A DNA stretch of 64,000 bases from Erinaceus europaeus (GCF_950295315.1 NC_080166.1:100800999-100864998); one strand, 5' to 3'; numbered from the stretch's first letter, positions 35,258-46,155 are shown. Notes: generated from the sequence alone by a model not told the origin. Numbers and translations: made by a program.

Positions 35258-35470
35258 GCTGGGCTGTAACATACCTGGTTGAGTGCATATGTTACAATAT
35301 GGTAGGACCCGGGTTCAAGCTCCCAATCCCTACCTGCAGGGAGAAAGCTTCACAAGTGGTGAAGCCGGTCTGCAGGTGTCTCTCTGTCTCTCTTCCTCTG
35401 TTTTTCCCCCTTCCCTTTCAACTTCTGGCTGTCTGTATACAATTAGTAAATAAAGATAATTTAAAAAAAA
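35258..35470 (+). mobile_element. SINE-B copy with target-site duplication
   Basis: This is a complete plus-strand SINE-B starting 'gctgggctgtaacatacctg'. It has a B-box region 'gggttcaagctccc', a pyrimidine body and an A-rich end at 35460-35470. The 12-bp duplication acagaatcactg is exact (35246-35257 and 35471-35482). Confidence 0.9.
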
Positions 35471-35499
35471 ACAGAATCACTGATACTGAAATATTTATT

Positions 35500-36264
35500 T
35501 ATTTATTTATTTATTTTATTTAAATTTTTTATTTAAGAAAGGATTAGTGAACAAAAGCATAAGGTAGGAGGGGTACAACTCCACACAATTCCCAACACCC
35601 AATCCCCATAACCCACCCCCTCCCATGGTAGCTTTCCCATTCTCTATCCCTCTGGGAGCATGGACCCAGGGTCGTTGAGGGTTGCAGAAGGTAGAAGGTC
35701 TGGCTTCTGTAATTGCTTCCCCGCTGAACATGGGCGTTGACTGGTCGGTCCATTCCCCCAGTCTGCCTCTCTCTTTCCCTAGTAGGGTGTGACTCTGGGG
35801 AAGCTGAGCTCCAGGACACATTGGTGGGGTCTTCAATCCAGGGAAGCCTAGCCAGCATCCTGGTGGCATCTGGAACCTGGTGATTGAAAAGAGAGTTAAC
35901 ATATGAGGCCAAACAATTTGTTGAGCAATCATGGATCCCAAGCTTGGAATAGTGGAGAGGAAGTGTTAGGGAGGTACTCACTGCAAACTCTAGTGTAGTC
36001 CTGCTTTCAGGTATATATTTTGCAGTAGTTTATAGATACGTGTGCACATAAGCTCTCTCTCACAGAAACTGGTGTATATCTAGGTTATGGGACTTTGTTA
36101 GAAAGTGAACTACCTGAGATGAAATTAGAGTGTACTATTAAAGGAAAGGTCTCACCCGAGTAATGAAGCTGAAGGGTTGTCATTCCACACGTGAAGTCTC
36201 TGGATACATTCTGAGGTGAAGCATGCTGAGGTAGCAATCGTTGCTTTGGTTAGGTTGTGATCGG
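35500..36264 (-). mobile_element. L1 type 1 3' UTR insertion with 18-bp duplication
   Basis: This 765-bp 5'-truncated L1 3' UTR on the minus strand has a (TTTA)n tail complement at its left end. It is flanked by an exact 18-bp duplication, gatactgaaatatttatt (35482-35499 and 36265-36282). The left duplication begins on the last base of the adjacent SINE-B duplication. The overlapping open frames inside belong to the L1 UTR. Confidence 0.93.
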
Positions 36265-36282
36265 GATACTGAAATATTTATT

Positions 36283-37055
36283 ATGCTCTTCTTTACTTGT
36301 ATTTGTGTTCTAAAATGTTCACATTACAAAAAAATAAAATGATAAAATACTATGGTTTTCTAAAAATTTTACAAATGTCATGGTATTATCAACCTCAGGG
36401 AACTTCTGTTTTCATTTAGAGATGAAGACCAGACTCAGACACTTCTCTGAACATTGAAAGCCTCTAGAATTTTAAAACTATTCTGAAGACTTCATGGGCC
36501 AAAGAGACATGCTATATTTTCTGTTAATGGGGCAGGTAGAAACTCAAGCAACTAACTGTGGGAAAAATGATACTATAATGTTTTTAATTCATATATCAAA
36601 CAGTTTAAGCTGCCTATATTTTATTATACTTTTTTCTTCTCTGAAATATTTCCTTTAAAAATACTTTATGTCATTTTACAATATTAAGTCAGGATTGATA
36701 GTCTGTCTTATTATTCACCAGCTCACAGATCTTATCTGAGATCTTTACATGACAGGAATGCAGTGAAGTATGAAAGGGAAACTACTAAATGGAAAACAAT
36801 TTTGATGAGAAAAATATTCAAAAAGTAAGATGTTTAAATGGAGTGGTACCAGTTTTCATTCAATTATTCAAACTAAGTATATGCTATTTGGATGAAAGGA
36901 ACAATTTGGAGTCCAAAAGATTGAGACTATAGAAAACAGTAAAAAGCTTCAGTTATTATTTTAATATTCTAGCATGAAGTATAAAGGTTAAAATGAAAGT
37001 ACTTCACATCAAGATGCAAAACAGAGAAAATATTTTTTATAACTAATGAATTTTG
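36283..37055. other. Unique AT-rich DNA
   Basis: Nothing recognised between two L1 insertions. Confidence 0.5.
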
Positions 37056-37087
37056 TTTCTTTTATTTTTAAAAATGTCTTTATTGGT

Positions 37088-38375
37088 AGGGCACCAAAGT
37101 AAAAACCCAGTGGTGAGGGGTAGACATGTAGCTTCCTGGGCCAGTGGGGGGTGGGAGTGGGCGGGAGGGATGGGTCACAGTCCTTTGGTGGTGGGAATGG
37201 TGTTTATGTACACTCCTAGCAAAATGTAGACATATAAATCAGTAGTTAATTAATATGAGAGGGGGAAATCAATTATATGTCTCAAAGTTTCTCAAAACAC
37301 AAACTGAATCTTTTTAATATATAGGCTATGTATTTGATATACGGACTCTCTCAAAAGCCTAGACCAAGTAGATTAGAAGCTTCCAATAGCACAGCTATAT
37401 ACAAGATACAGGGTACTGTACAGCAAACCATAACAAAGGGACTTTTCAAAGTTAACCCAATTAACAAATAATGTGATGATAATATTAACTATTGATTGTC
37501 TTTTTGAACCCTAAGACAGCAGGAACCTCACATCTTCACTATAGAGCCCCTACTTCCCCCAGTCCTGGAACCCTTGGATAGGGCCCACTTTCCCGTATAC
37601 ATCTCCCAATCCAAACCAAATAATATTGCATCTGCCGATCACAACCTAACCAAAGCAACGATTGCCATCTCAACATGCTTCACCTCAGACTGTATCCAGA
37701 GACTTCACGTGTGGAATGACAACCCTTCAGCTTCATTACTCGGGTGAGACCTTTCCTTTAATAGTACACTCTAATTTCATCTCAGGTAGTTCACTTTCTA
37801 ACAAAGTCCCATAACCTAGATATACACCAGTTTCTGTGAGAGAGAGCTTATGTGCACACGTATCTATAAACTACTGCAAAATATATACCTGAAAGCAGGA
37901 TTACACTAGAGTTTGCAGTGAGTACCTCCCTAACACTTCCTCTCCACTATTCCAAGCTTGGGATCCATGATTGCTCAACAAATTGTTTGGCTTCATATGT
38001 TAACTCTGTTTTCAATCACCAGGTTCCAGATGCCACCAGGATGCTGGCTAGGCTTCCCTGGATTGAAGACCCCACCAATGTGTCCTGGAGCTCAGCTTCC
38101 CCAGAGACACACCCTACTAGGGAAAGAGAGAGGCAGACTGGGGGTATGGACCGACCAGGCAACGCCCATGTTCAGCGGGGAAGCAACTACAGAAGCCAGA
38201 CCTTCTACCTTCTGCAACCCTCAACGACCCTGGGTCCATGCTCCCAGAGGGATAGAGAATGGGAAAGCTACCATGGGAGGGAGTGGGTTATGGGGATTGG
38301 GTGGTGGGAATTGTGTGGAGTTGTACCCCTCCTACCTTATGCTTTTGTTCACTAATCCTTTCTTAAATAAAAAAT
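37088..38375 (+). mobile_element. L1 type 1 3' UTR insertion (1.29 kb)
   Basis: It covers nearly the whole 3' UTR ('tagggcaccaaagtaaaaac' onward) and ends in 'taaataaaaaatttaaaaaa'. Flanking words tgtctttattgg (37076-37087) and ttctttattgg (about 38388-38398) are the imperfect duplication. The tract equivalent to the polypyrimidine-AG site is mutated here (tctgttttcaat). Confidence 0.85.
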
Positions 38376-40159
38376 TTAAAAAAAAATTCTTTATTGGGGA
38401 ATTAATGTTTTACATTCAACAGTAAATACAATGGTTTTTACATGCATAACATTTCCAAGTTTTCCATATAACAATACAACCCCCACGAGGTCCTCTGTCA
38501 TCCTTCTTGGATCTGTATTCTCCCCACCCACCCACCCCAGTCTTTTACTTTGGTATAATACGCCAATTCCAGTTCAGGTTCTACTTGTGTTTTCTTTTCA
38601 CTCATCTCTTGTTGGACACCTAGGTTGCTTCCAGGTTTTGTCTATTACAAATTGTGCTGCCAAGAACATATGTGTACACAGATCTTTTTGGATGGATGTA
38701 TTGGGTTCCCCAGGAGAAGAATTGCAGGATCATAGGGTAGGTTCATTTCTAGCCTTCTGAGAGTTCTCCAGACTATTCTCCACAGATGTTAGACCAATTT
38801 AAATTCCCACCAGCAGTGTAGGAGGGTTCCTTTGACCCCACATCTCTCCAGTATTTGCTGCTGTTACCTTTTCTGATGGATGACATTCTCACAGGAGTGA
38901 AGTGGTATCTCATTGTTGTCTTCATTTGCATTTCTCTGACAATCAAAGACTTGGAGCGTTTTTTTCATGTGTTTCTCAGCCTTTTGGATCTCTTCTGTGG
39001 TGAATATTCTGTCCATGTCCTCCCCACATTTTGGATGGGGTCATTTGTTGTCTTGTTGAGATTTGCAAGTTCTTTATATATTCTGGTTATTAGCCTTTTA
39101 TCTGATGTATTGCATGTAAATATCTTCTCCCATTTTGTGAGGGGTCTCTTGGTTTGGGTAGTAGTTTCTTTAGCTGTGCAGAAGCTTTTTAATTTTATGT
39201 AGTCCCATAGGTTTATGCTTATCTTAGTCTTCTTTGTAATTGGATTAGTTTTATTGAAGATGTCTTTAAAATTTATGCGGAAAAGAGTTCTGCCAATATT
39301 TTCCTCTAAGTATCTGATAGTTTGTGGTCTAATATCCAAGCCCTTGATCTACTTGGAATTTACTTTTGTATTTGGTGAAATATAATGGTTCATTTTCATT
39401 CTTCTGCATGTTTCAACACCATTTGTTGAAGAGACTCTGCTTTCCCCATTTAATAGTCTGGGCACCTTTGTCAAAGATTAGGTGTCGTGTCCAGAGACTT
39501 CAGGTGTGGAATGACAACCCTTCAGCTTCATTACTCAGGTGACACCTTAACTTTCATAGCATTCTCTAATTCCATCCCAGGTGGATCACTTTCTAACAAA
39601 GTCCCAAAACCTAGATATACACCAGGGTCTGTGAGAGAGAGCATATGTTCAGACATATCCATAAACAAGTGCAAAATATATACCTGAAAGCAGAAGCACA
39701 CTAGAGTTTGCAGTGAGTACCCCCCTAACACTTCCTCTCCACTATTCCAAGCTTTGGGTCCATGATTGCTCAAAAATGTGTTTGTCTTTGTATGTTAACT
39801 CTCTTTTCAGCCACCAGGTTCCAGATGCCATCAGGATGCCGGCCAGGCTTCCCTGGACTGAAGACCCCACCAATGTGTCCTGGAGCTCCGCTTCCCCAGA
39901 GACCCACCCTACTATGGAAAGAGAGAGGCAGACTGGGAGTATGGATCAACCAGTCAATGTCCATGTTCAGCGGGGAAGCAATTATAAAAGCCAGACCTCC
40001 CACCTTCTGCAACCCACAATGACCCTGGGTCCATGCTCCCAGAGGGATAGAGAATGGGAAAGCTATCAGGGGAGGGGGTAGGATATGGAGATTGGGTGGT
40101 GGGAATTTTATGGAGTTGTACCCCTCCTACCCTATGGTTTTGTTAATTTATCCTTTCTT

Positions 40160-40690
40160 TTTTTATTTTAATTTTTTAAATTAATATTTGTTGTTAAAAT
40201 TCGGAGGCTCTAGCCGGCTGATTTAGCTTCACGGGCGAGTAACAGAGACACGGAGACAACGGCTGGGCAGGGAAGCTGTATTTCTTTATTCAGGAACAAC
40301 GATTCATAAACTAAGACAAACTAATCACCAAACAGAACTCTGCTGTCTCTTTGCGGTGGCACAAACACTCTCCCTTACTCTCGAACTCAGGAACTCTCCA
40401 ACTCTGACACTCTGGAACTCTCGTACTGGGGAACCCTCTGGCTCTCTCTCGAACTCAGGAACCCAGGAACTCTGTCACTCTGGAACTCTGGCACTCAGGA
40501 ACTCAGGAACCCTCTCTCGGGGTTCCTTGGGGCGGGGCCAAGTGGGCCCGCGAAATTAACTGGACTGATCCAATTCTCTTGGCAGGAGAGGGCTAGAACA
40601 AACCAATGTAAAGCATACGACAAATATTTATTCCCTTTTGTTGCCCTTGTTGTTTTGTTGTAGTTATTATTGTTGTTGTCATTGTTGGAC
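40160..40690 (-). mobile_element. 5'-truncated SINE-A interrupted by an LTR
   Basis: Only the TTG-rich tail part of SINE-A is present: 40160-40188 and 40629-40690 ('ccttttgttgcccttgttg'). It is bracketed by the 13-bp duplication tttatcctttctt (40147-40159 and 40691-40703), so it entered the L1 copy as a truncated SINE. A solo LTR then inserted within it. Confidence 0.8.
40189..40622 (-). mobile_element. Solo LTR, class II-like ERV, CpG-rich
   Basis: This 434-bp element begins TGTTG and ends CGACA on the plus strand. A 6-bp duplication, aatatt, flanks it (40183-40188 and 40623-40628). Orientation is minus: AATAAA is the complement of 40285-40290. The U3/R part contains tandem variants of 'ggaactct...actcaggaac' (40380-40515) and a GC box (ggggcggggcc, 40530-40540). 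Around 15 CpGs survive in an otherwise CpG-poor area, so it is recent. A 6-bp duplication is typical of betaretrovirus-like ERVs. No internal viral genes remain. Confidence 0.82.
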
Positions 40691-40990
40691 TTTATCCTTT
40701 CTTAAATAAAAAATAAATTAAAAAGAAAATATTAGATGTTCATAGGTGTAAGGGCTTACGTCTGGGCTCTCAATTCTATTCCACTGGTCAGTGTGTCTAT
40801 TCATGTTCCAGTACAAAGCAGTTTTGATGACAATGGCCCTATAACAATTTGAGATCTGGGAGTGTGATGCCTCTGGTTATATTCTTTTTACTCAAGGGTT
40901 TTTTTTTTTTGGAAATTCTAGGTCTTTTCTGGTTCCTGATAAACATTTGTAGCATTTGTTCTATTCTCTTAAAATGTGTAAAACAGAGAA

Positions 40991-41360
40991 ATTTTTATCA
41001 GTATATTCATCAGTATAACTGAAAAATAAAATTCATGAATTCATGTTATGAAAATTGAGAAGTCAATAATTAGCTAAAGGGGTTGTCACTTAGTTAAAAT
41101 TTAATATTTATTTAACTGTATTGTTGCATATAATGACTTACAAGACACTAATTTGTATACTTTCATATTACCATGTGCAAGGTGTCTGCATATCACACCC
41201 ACCAGCAACCGATATCTTATTCCATCATCTTCATTGGGTCCCCAACCCCCTTTCTATCAGCTCTCATTCCATCATTAGAGTCCTTTAGATCTGTTTCAAT
41301 AGACCAAAAACAGTCTAAGTTTCACACTGTATTTTTCCTATTGTTTCACATGTACCCTCT

Positions 41361-41398
<38 letters not shown>

Positions 41399-41467
41399 AC
41401 ATATACCTTACATATAGATTTTTAGAATTATGTTTTCACTGCCACCAAAATAAGGTAAAAAAAAAAG
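40991..41467. other. Unique DNA with (GT)n
   Basis: There is no gene. It contains a GT microsatellite at 41362-41396. Confidence 0.5.
41362..41396. repeat. (GT)n microsatellite
   Basis: A pure GT run of about 35 bp. Confidence 0.93.
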
Positions 41468-41615
41468 TTATGGCCAGAGAGTTGGGTCAGTGGATAGAGT
41501 TTACCTCATGCCTAGTGAAGACCCTGGTTTCAAGTTTCAGAACCACATGATGGAGCTTTGATCTTCTTTTCCTCCCTCTCTCACACACATACACAAATAT
41601 GCAAATCTCTTTTTA
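41468..41615 (+). mobile_element. tRNA-derived SINE (other family)
   Basis: The plus-strand head 'ggccagagagttgggtcagt' with 'ggatagagtttacctcatgc', a B-box-like 'ggtttcaagttt', and a CT/CA-rich body ending in T/A-rich sequence fit a tRNA-type SINE different from SINE-A and SINE-B. Confidence 0.6.
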
Positions 41616-41690
41616 AAAAGTGACATAGTAAAAGATGTAATAATAATACAGCACTTACTAAAAGAGCAAATGTAGTCTAGATATCAACAG

Positions 41691-41719
41691 TATACACACA
41701 CACACACACACACACACAA
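41691..41719. repeat. (CA)n microsatellite
   Basis: A CA dinucleotide run of about 28 bp. Confidence 0.9.
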
Positions 41720-41964
41720 AGCTTTTATATTAAGAGTATAAAATTAGATTTAAAATGCTATAGAAATTGAAAAACTTACACATGTAGTTAAAATAATGTA
41801 AAAGATGTATTTGACTCAGTCACATAAAAGATACACTTAATTGTGGAATTAATCAGGATGAAATTATATCCAATTACTGAAATTTCATGTATTACTTATC
41901 AATATTATCAAATATTCATGCATTTTGATAAAACAGCACTTCAAAATAGTGTATATATATTTTT

Positions 41965-42385
41965 GTTAAATGAGATAAATAAGAAAGAGAAAGATGAATA
42001 TAGGATGATCTCACTCATTGACACAAGTTGAAAAACACTACTGTAATTCCATTCTGACATCCCTGGCAGACAATCTCACCAATGTATCCTGGAACCCCAC
42101 TTCCCCAGAGTCCTATCCTACTAAAGAAAGGTCTTTACAGGCTGGAGGTATAGATGGACCTGTTAACACCCATGTCCAATGGAGAAGGAATTACAGAAGC
42201 CTTCTACCTTCTGTGCCCCATAAAGATCTTTGGTTCATACTCTCAGAGGAATAAAGAATAGGGAAACTTCCAGTGGAGGGGATAGGATATGGCACTCTGG
42301 TGGTGGGAATTGTATGAACTGTACCTCCCTCTGATCCCACAGTCTTCTGGATAATTAGTAAATCACTAATTAAAAACAAAAAGTT
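41965..42385 (+). mobile_element. L1 type 1 fragment: ORF2 end joined to distal 3' UTR
   Basis: The last codons of ORF2 (41975-42030, reading as the KEKDEYRMISLIDTS end) are followed within about 20 bp by the distal part of the 3' UTR (from 42055). The expected 1 to 2 kb of proximal UTR is missing. The copy ends 'aatcactaattaaaaacaaa'. Confidence 0.72.
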
Positions 42386-42617
42386 GTAAATAAGAAAACA
42401 CAAAGTAGAACTTGAACTAGGTTTGGTTTATTGCACCAAAATAAAAGACTCTTGGGTGAGGGTAAAGATTCAGTTTCTAGAACATGATGGCCTAGGAGGA
42501 TCTAGAGGGGGTTGAAATGTTATGTGAAAAACAGAAATGTTACACATATAAAAACTACTGTATCTTACAATTGACGGTAAACTATTAATCCCTCCAATAA
42601 AGAGCAAAATAATATTG
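42386..42617 (+). mobile_element. L1 type 2 3' UTR fragment
   Basis: The plus-strand type 2 UTR, with 'caccaaaataaaagactctt' and 'ttacaattgacggtaaacta', ends 'cctccaataaagagcaaaat' exactly where a solo LTR was inserted. Confidence 0.7.
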
Positions 42618-43210
42618 TGCTGTCTTGCTCTGCGTCCACCCATATCCCCGGCTGTTGGGAGATGGAGGTCAAAAGTGGCCCCCAGGAGTCCAGGGGTAGC
42701 TCAGCATGCTGAGGGCAAAGTGTGCAGAGACAGGACAGTCAACGCTGGGAAAAGCCTTGGAGGAAAAATTGTTTATTGAAAGAAAAAGCAGGTAGATATA
42801 GGCCATAAATTGGGGGGAAGGTTTAGGGCATCCATTAACCCAAACACAGAGCAAGACAAGGCACAGTTACATGTTTACCAATAGACTATTTGATTATAAG
42901 CTTTACAATGTACATTTTTCCAAAGGTAAATTACAGGCACTTTAGGGCAGCAGGAGAGAGGGAAAACTGAGCAATATTTGCTGGGGTCTTAAAGCTAACA
43001 CAGTAATCCATGGCTTTTAATCAAAGAAGGAAAGGGGGGTGGCATGTGTAGAAAGGCGCCCATGTTCAGGGGTCCAGCCGTCATAAATTCCAGAGACTGG
43101 GGGAACCAGCCCTTCTCTCAACCTAAAGGGAGAGTTGGGGGTCAACCCACTTGAATCTCATGGAAACAATAGCCTGGACTTTCCGGGATAGTGGGGGGCA
43201 TTCTCCAACA
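42618..43210 (-). mobile_element. Solo LTR, 593 bp, 6-bp duplication
   Basis: The plus-strand ends are TGCTG and CAACA. The minus-strand reading is TGTTGGAG... to ...ACAGCA. The 6-bp duplication atattg is exact (42612-42617 and 43211-43216). AATAAA is the complement of 42772-42777, giving an R/U5 of about 150 bp. No internal region or primer-binding site adjoins it, so it is a solo LTR left by recombination. Its sequence is unrelated by eye to the LTR at 40189. Confidence 0.82.
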
Positions 43211-43216
43211 ATATTG

Positions 43217-44861
43217 TATGATTTTATTACACATTTAAAAATATATTTATCAACATTTATTTAAATCACATAATTACTAAGACATATTATTAAAGTTGAT
43301 AGCTGTAATTATAGATTTGTATACACATTATCTTTAAAATATATAATGACTATAGAAATTGATTTCAAAATAACCAGGATTAAAAATGTAATTATTTTGA
43401 CAATTGTTAAATTCAATTTCATAATTTTTCCAAATATTTTAAAAACTTGTTCAAAAATTACCTTTGGAAAGGTACTAGCCTTTGCAAATAGTAAATAATA
43501 TTTTTTACCTCTTATTGTAGCAGAATACAGCAGTAGAAAGATTCTATTCAGTAATTAAGAAACAGACAACATATTAAACTTTTGTTAACAGCATCAGACT
43601 CCTCAGTGACACTAGCTCGAAAGCATTAGACCTTATTGAGAGAACAGCAGGGAATTTTGCTCATCACATTCACAAAGAAGAATATCTGCAATCGAAGTGA
43701 TGTAATCCTAGCAGATAGGAGCTATGGAAACTGAATCTGTATCAAATGTCAAATTCAGCTATCAGTCATCGAAGGAAAGGATGTGTGACTCAAAATTCAT
43801 AACAAATGGAGAAAAAAAACTAGAGTGGCAGGATAAGGTCCTTTGAAAACTGTTCTTCCATAAATTCAAGATACAACTTGTGCAAAAATATGAAGGAATA
43901 TCCTTTCCTTAATTCTGGAAAGTCTTAGAACAAAAAAGAACATTTCTCCATAAGATGACTGACTTCTTTAAGAATGATAGGATTTTAAATTTTTTCTTTT
44001 GTCCTATTCTTCTGTCACACACCACCACCACCCACTATAATCAACTTCCAAATTCTTCAAGACATGTCAAACAAATTGTGAAAATCAGCTACTAGAGGGA
44101 GCAGACTGAAGTCTGGAGTTACCCAAAGGCACCCTTCATAGAGATTTTTCTCTACTGAATATACTTGAAAGCTTTCTACAAAACTCCTGATAGCAAGAAT
44201 TGCTTTATTTTACTTGACTTGTAATACTTTCAGATGAGAAATATCTAAAAATAGTGGGTAAATTTTGAAGTTGTTAAAAATTTTGATACCAGTAAAAGAA
44301 TAAGTTAGATGAAAATTGTAAAATGTTTAGGGATTATATGTATATAGAAGCCTTTTAATTGACACCATATTTTTGCACACCGAAGAGGCTACATACATGT
44401 ACATGGATGTGAGTATGAAAATAAAGAAATTAGAAAGTCTTATTTTACAGGAAAATAAGACTAAGAGTTGTAAACTGCCATAGACTTAAACTTAAATACT
44501 TCAAAATAACACATAGGACCATGGGTAAAAATTGGGAGACAATAGCTTAATGTATTTAGAGAAATTATAGTGAAGAATTAATTGACTACTTAACTGATGC
44601 AGCAGAAAATTCACTGGTCATACATAGCAAAAACAGTGCAGATTTTTTCCAAAAAGTAAATTAAAGAAAATATATCTACTAGTAATGTTACATGCAACAA
44701 CATGAAAAACAATAAACAATAAATACAGATACTCCTGAAGGGGTGATTTAACTGTTAGATATACATAATTTCAAAACAGAAATTTATGTTATATGCAAGG
44801 AAGTATAGAACTATATGCTATACACAAGAGGAAAAAGCCACAAGTTGTCCTCGATATTGTA
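43217..44861. other. Unique DNA
   Basis: No repeat recognised. It is AT-rich at first; 43560-44200 is more balanced and free of known repeats. No credible exon seen. Confidence 0.45.
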
Positions 44862-45083
44862 GATGTTGGTGGCACACCTAAATGAGTGCACATGTGACAA
44901 TGTCAAGGGCCTGAGTTCAAGCTCCCTGTTCCTACCTACAGAAGGAAAACTTCACAAGTAGTGAAGCAGTGAGTGCTACAGGTGTCTCTATTTCTCTCTC
45001 TCCTTCTTTATCTTCCCCTTCCCTCTTAATTTCTCTCTGTCTCTAGCCAATAAATAATAAATAAATACAATATAAAAAAGAAA
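44862..45083 (+). mobile_element. SINE-B copy
   Basis: This is a plus-strand SINE-B starting 'gtagatgttggtggcacacc', with core 'gcacatgtgacaatg', B-box-like 'gagttcaagctccc', CT-rich body, and end '(aat)aaataaatac' plus A-run. Confidence 0.82.
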
Positions 45084-45184
45084 CCTTCGATGTTTGTTTT
45101 CTAAACAAACATCTTAAAGCAAATGTAATAAATTAATCAAGGTAAAAAAATTTTTTTTTCAATGAATTATAAGAATGATGTGTC

Positions 45185-45235
45185 GTCTGTGGCCATACCA
45201 TCCTGAACACACCGGAGCTCATCTGATCTCAGAAG
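45185..45235 (+). pseudogene. 5S rRNA pseudogene fragment
   Basis: About 50 nt match the 5' part of mammalian 5S rRNA: 'gtctgtggccataccatcct', 'gaacacaccggagctc', 'atctgatctcagaag'. Differences are mostly CpG-type decay. The remainder of the 5S gene, including the internal promoter's C box, is missing. The flanks carry aagaatgatgt on both sides (45171-45181 and 45233-45243), so the fragment was inserted by an L1-type process but has no poly(A) tail. Confidence 0.78.
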
Positions 45236-45243
45236 AATGATGT

Positions 45244-45955
45244 ATCACCAAGGAGAGAATATCATAAAAATGTGAAACTAAGCAAGCAGGGGTTCTGGAT
45301 TGGCAAAACGTAATAACTGAAAAAAATACTACCCAGATTCAAAGGTTAATTTGATTAGGCAGAATAATTACTCAACTAGCTTAAGTTTACACTATGGAAA
45401 ACTATATGGATCTACCTTATTAAATGAAAAATGAAATTACTACTATTCTAGTGATAACACATTTGGGTATATAAATCGATGGAATGTAATCTCTATCTGA
45501 AAGAGGTACCTGCACTCAAATGCTGATTAGAGTATAAACAGTTCATTCCATTCAACTGTTCAGTTCTGGTCATTGAGTTGCCATTAGAAATCCAGTAGAC
45601 AAGACATGGAATTAGCCAAATGCCCTTTGATAGCATTGTGATAAAAAGAAAGGAAAAAAAAAGATAATATAGAGAGAAAAAGGAAATTTTTTAATATTTG
45701 AAAATAAGAAAGCCATATTATTAGTAAAAGCATGAATGGAATTAGAGAATACTGTGAAAGAATATAGACACAGAAATACAAATACTGCAGGACATAAATT
45801 ATATGTGGAATCTAAATTTTCCAAGTACATTTAGTCAGATCATAGAATGGTGCAGGGAAAGGACAAAAGAAAATTGAATAAAAAGGTCACATTTATTTTT
45901 ACTTAAAGAGACTTTATTTGCTTTTCATATTTTATTTTATAATTTATTTTAATTG
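45244..45955. other. Unique AT-rich DNA
   Basis: No gene recognised. Confidence 0.45.
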
Positions 45956-45958
45956 AAG

Positions 45959-45973
45959 ACATATATATATGTG

Positions 45974-46033
<60 letters not shown>

Positions 46034-46034
46034 A
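45959..46034. repeat. (TA)n then (GA)n compound microsatellite
   Basis: An interrupted TA/TG run (45959-46010) passes directly into a (GA)n run (46011-46034), which leads into a SINE-C body. It probably grew from the SINE tail. Confidence 0.9.
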
Positions 46035-46155
46035 AGAGAAAGGGGAGCCTGGCTCAGTTCTAGTTTATGGTGGTACTGGAGATTGAGCCTGGGGCCTTGG
46101 AGTCTCAGGCATGAAATTCCTTTCATATAAAGTATGATATTTCTCCAGATCTTTA
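46035..46155 (-). mobile_element. SINE-C copy
   Basis: 'ggctcagttctagtttatgg', 'ggagattgagcctggggcct', 'gagtctcaggcatga' and a decayed end near 46155 give a reverse-oriented SINE-C. Confidence 0.75.

Larger units (their letters stand above)
39481..40722 (+). mobile_element. L1 type 1 3' UTR insertion, itself interrupted
   Basis: It starts mid-UTR at 'ggtgtcgtgtccagagac', retains ttaactctcttttcag (39795-39810) and ends 'tcctttcttaaataaaaaat' at about 40695-40722. A SINE fragment carrying an LTR splits it at 40147-40703. Flanks aaagattag and aaatattag are a one-mismatch candidate duplication. Confidence 0.82.
37056..40990 (-). mobile_element. L1 type 2 (3' half), host of a four-level nest
   Basis: Three blocks form one minus-strand L1 type 2: the 3' tip (37056-37087), the 3' UTR plus ORF2 C-terminus (38376-39480), and further ORF2 (40723 to about 40990). 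ORF2 continuity is clear: the reading stops at 'gcacctttgtcaaagatta' (39462-39480) and resumes at 'tagatgttcataggtgtaag'. The antisense frame at 38965-39339 still encodes a recognisable ORF2 segment (motif NLWDYIKLKSFCTAKE). Two plus-strand L1 3' UTRs were inserted at the block junctions. Confidence 0.8.

Noticed and set aside
38431..39202. Plus-strand open frames of 109-115 codons with hydrophobic stretches
   Set aside because: They are antisense to an L1 type 2 ORF2 fragment and UTR. The apparent membrane segments come from T-rich complement codons.
40380..40515. Regular short repeats resembling a CRISPR-like array
   Set aside because: Units are 8-20 bp, contiguous, variable and inside an LTR. 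There are no unique spacers, and the sequence is mammalian.
40356..40559. 67-codon frame with repeated LRNSGTL-like units
   Set aside because: It is a translation of the tandem units within the solo LTR, which reads on the opposite strand.
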